A DNA stretch of 64,000 nt from positions 5,704,001-5,768,000 of the forward strand of contig NZ_AP024109.1 of the NCBI RefSeq assembly GCF_016591715.1, given 5' to 3'. The DNA is from Mesorhizobium sp. J8. GTDB lineage: Bacteria; Pseudomonadota; Alphaproteobacteria; Rhizobiales; Rhizobiaceae. The first letter of the stretch is position 1; each line of letters opens with the position of its first letter. A model generated the notes under the pieces. The model saw only the letters and a program-made list of their open reading frames with translations. It ran no database searches and was not told the origin of the DNA. Below are positions 60,774 through 64,000 of this stretch, piece by piece. A program made the translations under genes and the position numbers.

Positions 60774-63314
60774 ATGAGCCAGTCGGACAGACACCGAGAG
60801 AGCCGGAACGGGCTCCATGGGAATGGGATGAAGCTCTCACCGACCGATGCCGCCCCGCGTCTCATCGGACTGGTCTGGCCATTCGTGATAGTCGTCCTGA
60901 TCCAGGCGCTGGTTGCGACGCTCAGTCTCCACACGCTGTCGGCGGTCCGCGCTTATGTCGGCGGCGAAAGCCAATGGTCGAAGGGGCAGAAGCACGCCAT
61001 CTATTTCCTCAGCCTCTATGCCGACACCGGCCGGGAAGAGTATTTCGACGAATATCGCCAGGCCATCGCCGTTCCGCTCGCCGATCGCGCCGCGCGGCTG
61101 GCGCTCGAACAGGCCGAGCCCGACACGAATGCGGCCCGGCTTGGCTTCCTTGGCGGCAACAACCACCCCGACGATGTTGCCGGCCTGATCTGGCTGTTCC
61201 GGAACTTTCGCGGCGTGAGCTATCTCGACACCGCGATCCGCCACTGGACGGATGCCGACGAGATGATCCTCGCCATCGAAAGACTTGGCGACGACATGCA
61301 TCGCAGGCTCGAAAAGGGAGCGGGATCGTCAGCCGAGATCGGCCTCTGGAAGGCGCAAATCCACCAGATCGACCACCGGATCGGGCCGCTGGCCAAGGCT
61401 TTTTCCGATAGCCTCGGCGAGGGATCGCGTTTCATCAAGATGGCGCTGACGGCGGCCAATCTCGCGGCAGCCGCGCTGCTTATCCTGCTCGCCGTCTGGC
61501 GCACGCGCAAGCTGATGAGACAGCGCCAGGCATTTCAGACGGCCCTCAACGCCGAGCGCGAGCGCGCCCAGATCACCTTGGCCTCGATCGGCCAGGCCGT
61601 CATCAGCACCGATGCCGAGGGGCGGCTGGACTATATGAATGCCGGAGCGGAAAGGCTGCTCGCCTGCCCTCTGGCCGCCGCGAAGGGCAGATCGGTCGCC
61701 TCGTTGTTCCGGCTTGTCGACAAGGACAGCGGCGTCGAGGAGACCGATCTGATCCCGCGCCTCCTCGCAGGCGAGCCGCGCCGCTCCAACATACGGCCGC
61801 AACTTCTGGAGCGTCTCGACGGCTCGGTCGTGCCCGTGGCGCTGAATGGCGCGCCGCTGATCGTTTCCGGCAAGATCCTCGGTTGCGTTCTGGCCCTGCA
61901 CGACATGACGCGCGAGCAGGACTATATCGAGCGCCTGTCATGGCAGGCATCGCATGATGCGTTGACCGGTCTCGTCAACCGCCGCGACTTCGAGAACCGG
62001 CTGGCGGGCGCGATCTCCGAAGCGCCGGAAAGGCCGCGCCGGCACGCACTGATGTATCTCGACCTCGATCAGTTCAAGCTGGTCAACGACACATGCGGCC
62101 ATGCCGCCGGCGATCAATTGCTGCGCCAGATCTCGGTGCTGCTCGCCAACGAGTTGCCGCCGGGCGACATACTGGCGAGACTGGGCGGCGACGAGTTCGG
62201 CGTTCTGCTCTTCGATTGCGATGCCGATTGCGCCGCGGCGACCGCCGAGCGCTTGCGCGCCACGGTCCAGGATCTGCATTTCTCCTGGGATGGCCGTCCC
62301 TTCAACATCAGCGTCAGCATCGGCATGGTCGAAGTGGCCAATGCCGGGATGACGCTGGAAGAAGTGCTGCGCGCCGCCGACTTCGCCTGCTACATGGCCA
62401 AGGAAAAGGGCCGCAACCGCGTCCAGCTCCACAGCGACGGCGACACCGCGCTTCGCGAGCGCTTCGGCGAGATGGCCTGGGTGCAGCGCCTGCATGCCGC
62501 GCTGGACGGGAACCGCTTCAGGCTGCATGCGCAGGAGATCGCGCCCCTGCGCGACGATATTGCCGAGGCAGGCGCGCATGTCGAAGTCCTGCTTAGGCTG
62601 ACCGATGAGGACGGCAGCTTCGTCACCCCACAGAGCTTCATTCCGGCGGCGGAGCGCTACGGCTTGATGCCGGCGATCGACCGCTGGGTGGTGCGCAACA
62701 CCTTCGCCACCTTGGCGGCGAGGCTTGCCGACCCGCGCGCGGTGCCGATATCGACCTGCGCGATCAATCTCTCCGGCGCCACGTTCGGCGACGAGACGTT
62801 TCTCGGCTTCATGCGCGAACAGTTCGCCGCGCACGCCATCGCGCCGGAAACGATCTGCCTCGAGATCACCGAGACCAGCGCCATCGCCAATCTGACCGAA
62901 GCGATGCGCTTCATCGCCGACCTGCGCGGGCTGGGCTGCCGCTTCGCGCTCGACGATTTCGGCTCCGGCATGTCGTCCTTCGCCTATCTGAAGCATCTGC
63001 CGGTCGATTACCTCAAGGTCGACGGCGGCTTCGTCAAGGACATGCTCGACGACCGCATCGACCGCGCCATGGTCGAGATGATCCATCACATCGGCAAGGT
63101 GACCGGAAAGCGCACCATCGCCGAATTCGTCGAAAGCGACGGCATCGTCGAGGCCCTGAAGACGATCGGCGTCGATTATGCGCAAGGCTATGCGATTGCC
63201 CGGCCCCAGCCATTCGATGCCACCACCGTTCTGCGCGGCAATCGAAGCGAGCGCGACGCGACGGCGGACAGTTGGGAGAGTTTGGCGCGGACGCTGCGCC
63301 GCAAAGCCGGCTAA
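60774..63314 (+). CDS. Membrane-bound GGDEF-EAL protein with PAS domain (c-di-GMP metabolism)
   Basis: An 846-residue protein (or 828 from ATG 60828). A transmembrane helix near residue 35, a ~160-residue sensor region and a second helix near 240 place a sensor domain outside. A PAS domain (about 265-390) follows. The GGDEF domain (about 395-555) has an intact LGGDEFGVLL, so cyclase activity is possible. The EAL domain (about 575-820) has EVLLRL in place of EALLRW, CLEITETSAI, and LDDFGSGMSSFAYLKHLPVDYLKVDGGFV, so metal ligands appear kept. It could make or break c-di-GMP, and may affect the adhesins encoded elsewhere in this window. Confidence 0.9.
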   Translation: MSQSDRHRESRNGLHGNGMKLSPTDAAPRLIGLVWPFVIVVLIQALVATLSLHTLSAVRAYVGGESQWSKGQKHAIYFLSLYADTGREEYFDEYRQAIAVPLADRAARLALEQAEPDTNAARLGFLGGNNHPDDVAGLIWLFRNFRGVSYLDTAIRHWTDADEMILAIERLGDDMHRRLEKGAGSSAEIGLWKAQIHQIDHRIGPLAKAFSDSLGEGSRFIKMALTAANLAAAALLILLAVWRTRKLMRQRQAFQTALNAERERAQITLASIGQAVISTDAEGRLDYMNAGAERLLACPLAAAKGRSVASLFRLVDKDSGVEETDLIPRLLAGEPRRSNIRPQLLERLDGSVVPVALNGAPLIVSGKILGCVLALHDMTREQDYIERLSWQASHDALTGLVNRRDFENRLAGAISEAPERPRRHALMYLDLDQFKLVNDTCGHAAGDQLLRQISVLLANELPPGDILARLGGDEFGVLLFDCDADCAAATAERLRATVQDLHFSWDGRPFNISVSIGMVEVANAGMTLEEVLRAADFACYMAKEKGRNRVQLHSDGDTALRERFGEMAWVQRLHAALDGNRFRLHAQEIAPLRDDIAEAGAHVEVLLRLTDEDGSFVTPQSFIPAAERYGLMPAIDRWVVRNTFATLAARLADPRAVPISTCAINLSGATFGDETFLGFMREQFAAHAIAPETICLEITETSAIANLTEAMRFIADLRGLGCRFALDDFGSGMSSFAYLKHLPVDYLKVDGGFVKDMLDDRIDRAMVEMIHHIGKVTGKRTIAEFVESDGIVEALKTIGVDYAQGYAIARPQPFDATTVLRGNRSERDATADSWESLARTLRRKAG

Positions 63315-63323
63315 TTACCAAAC

Positions 63324-63878
63324 TTAGACGACAACTCCTCCGGCCCGCCGTTCCAACAGGATCGTCGGCTTCTCGTGATAAGTGGTGCGCAAAATCTCGC
63401 GATAGCCGTTCTTCTCGGCCACCTTCAACGAAGCGCCGTTTTCCGGATCGATGATGCAGACGGTTCTCGCCTGTCCGAACGCCTCGTCGCCCCAGGCGAC
63501 GATCCGTCCGACGACCTCGCTCGCAAGCCCCTTGCCATGCGCCTCCGAGGCCAAGGCCCAGCCGGCTTCCGGCACGCCTTCGATCGAAGGCTCGATCTCA
63601 CGCTTCAGATCATGGAACCCGGCCTCGCCGATGAAGTGTCCGGTCGCCTTGTCCTCGATCGCCCAGAACCCGTAACCGATCAGCGACCAAAGCCCGGCAT
63701 GGCGCAGGAAGCGCATCCAGCTTTCCTCACGCGTGCGCGCCTTGCCGCCGATGAAACGGGTGACGGCAGGCTCCGCCCACATCGCGGCATAGGTCTCGAA
63801 ATCACCCGGACGGTGCGGCCGCAGAACAGTGCGCGCCGTCTGGAGGATCGGCACGCCGGCTTCCTTGTCGATGCTCAT
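63324..63878 (-). CDS. GNAT-family N-acetyltransferase (RimJ/RimL-like)
   Basis: A 184-residue acetyltransferase: LQTARTVLRPHRPGDFETYAAMW at the start, then GFWAIEDKATGHFIGEAGFHD, GWALASEAHGKGLASEVVGRIVAWGDE (the acetyl-CoA pyrophosphate loop region) and DPENGASLKVAEKNGY. This is the pattern of RimJ/RimL-type enzymes acting on protein N-termini or small amines. It is convergent with the GGDEF-EAL gene with a nine-base gap. The substrate is unknown. Confidence 0.88.
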   Translation of the reverse strand: MSIDKEAGVPILQTARTVLRPHRPGDFETYAAMWAEPAVTRFIGGKARTREESWMRFLRHAGLWSLIGYGFWAIEDKATGHFIGEAGFHDLKREIEPSIEGVPEAGWALASEAHGKGLASEVVGRIVAWGDEAFGQARTVCIIDPENGASLKVAEKNGYREILRTTYHEKPTILLERRAGGVVV

Positions 63879-64000
63879 GGCATTCCTCTATATCGAGGCG
63901 GCAGCGCTTAGCAAACCAGCGCGTTCGAACAAGGGCCAGGGCCAACTGGCGCATCCTCCAGCGAAACACGCGCCATCGATCGCCGGCGGCCACTTCGTCG

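Noticed and set aside
63802..63993. 63-codon minus-strand frame at the right edge
   Set aside because: It overlaps the start of the acetyltransferase gene in another frame and shows no features; the last 120 bases of the window hold nothing I can support.

Overview
The window looks like chromosomal DNA of a GC-rich alphaproteobacterium of the order Rhizobiales, most likely Mesorhizobium or a close relative. I infer this from the many sugar and amide ABC transporters, the NasT/NasS-controlled nitrate assimilation operon, a RpiR-linked catabolic locus, an IalB-family protein next to a giant autotransporter, and palindromic intergenic elements of the rhizobial type. No rRNA, tRNA, insertion sequence or CRISPR array was recognised.

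Layout. Bases 1-6270 hold the end of a mannitol-dehydrogenase-family gene, a sugar isomerase/epimerase and a four-gene CUT2 sugar ABC transporter. Bases 6411-8575 are a visibly AT-rich two-gene insert: an AAA/ABC-type ATPase overlapping a DUF4435 (TOPRIM-like) protein. This matches the architecture of the PARIS (AriA/AriB) anti-phage system and is the strongest candidate for an unusual system here. Bases 8708-17884 (minus strand) are nitrate assimilation: nasT-nasS, then a regulatory leader, then a 57-residue membrane peptide, narK, nirB, nirD and nasA. The leader reads as NtrC-like palindromes, a sigma-54 promoter, an A1/G4 hexaloop hairpin (ANTAR target type) and an intrinsic terminator. Bases 18074-24686 (minus) are a type I secretion operon: a 1180-residue RTX/Calx-beta substrate, its PrtD-type ABC exporter and its HlyD-type adaptor.

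Bases 25154-32584 hold a HerA-like ATPase, small unknown proteins, a RidA-family protein with an amidohydrolase, a flavin monooxygenase and a RpiR regulator. Divergent from the regulator, 32861-38612 is a locus of nitrate/taurine-type ABC transporter (ATPase, permease, Tat-exported binding protein), Gfo/Idh/MocA oxidoreductase and amidase. Two related 15-bp sites between regulator and transporter are candidate operators. Bases 39417-47708 are a complete potassium-uptake locus (26-residue peptide, kdpF, kdpA, an extra small membrane protein, kdpB, kdpC, kdpD, kdpE). Bases 47756-56601 (minus) hold an IalB-family protein and a 2737-residue glycine-rich autotransporter. The rest is small cytoplasmic genes (Nudix, ArsR-SRPBCC, VOC, two DUF1801), a GGDEF-EAL protein and a GNAT acetyltransferase.

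All functions come from reading motifs and gene order; no database search was run.
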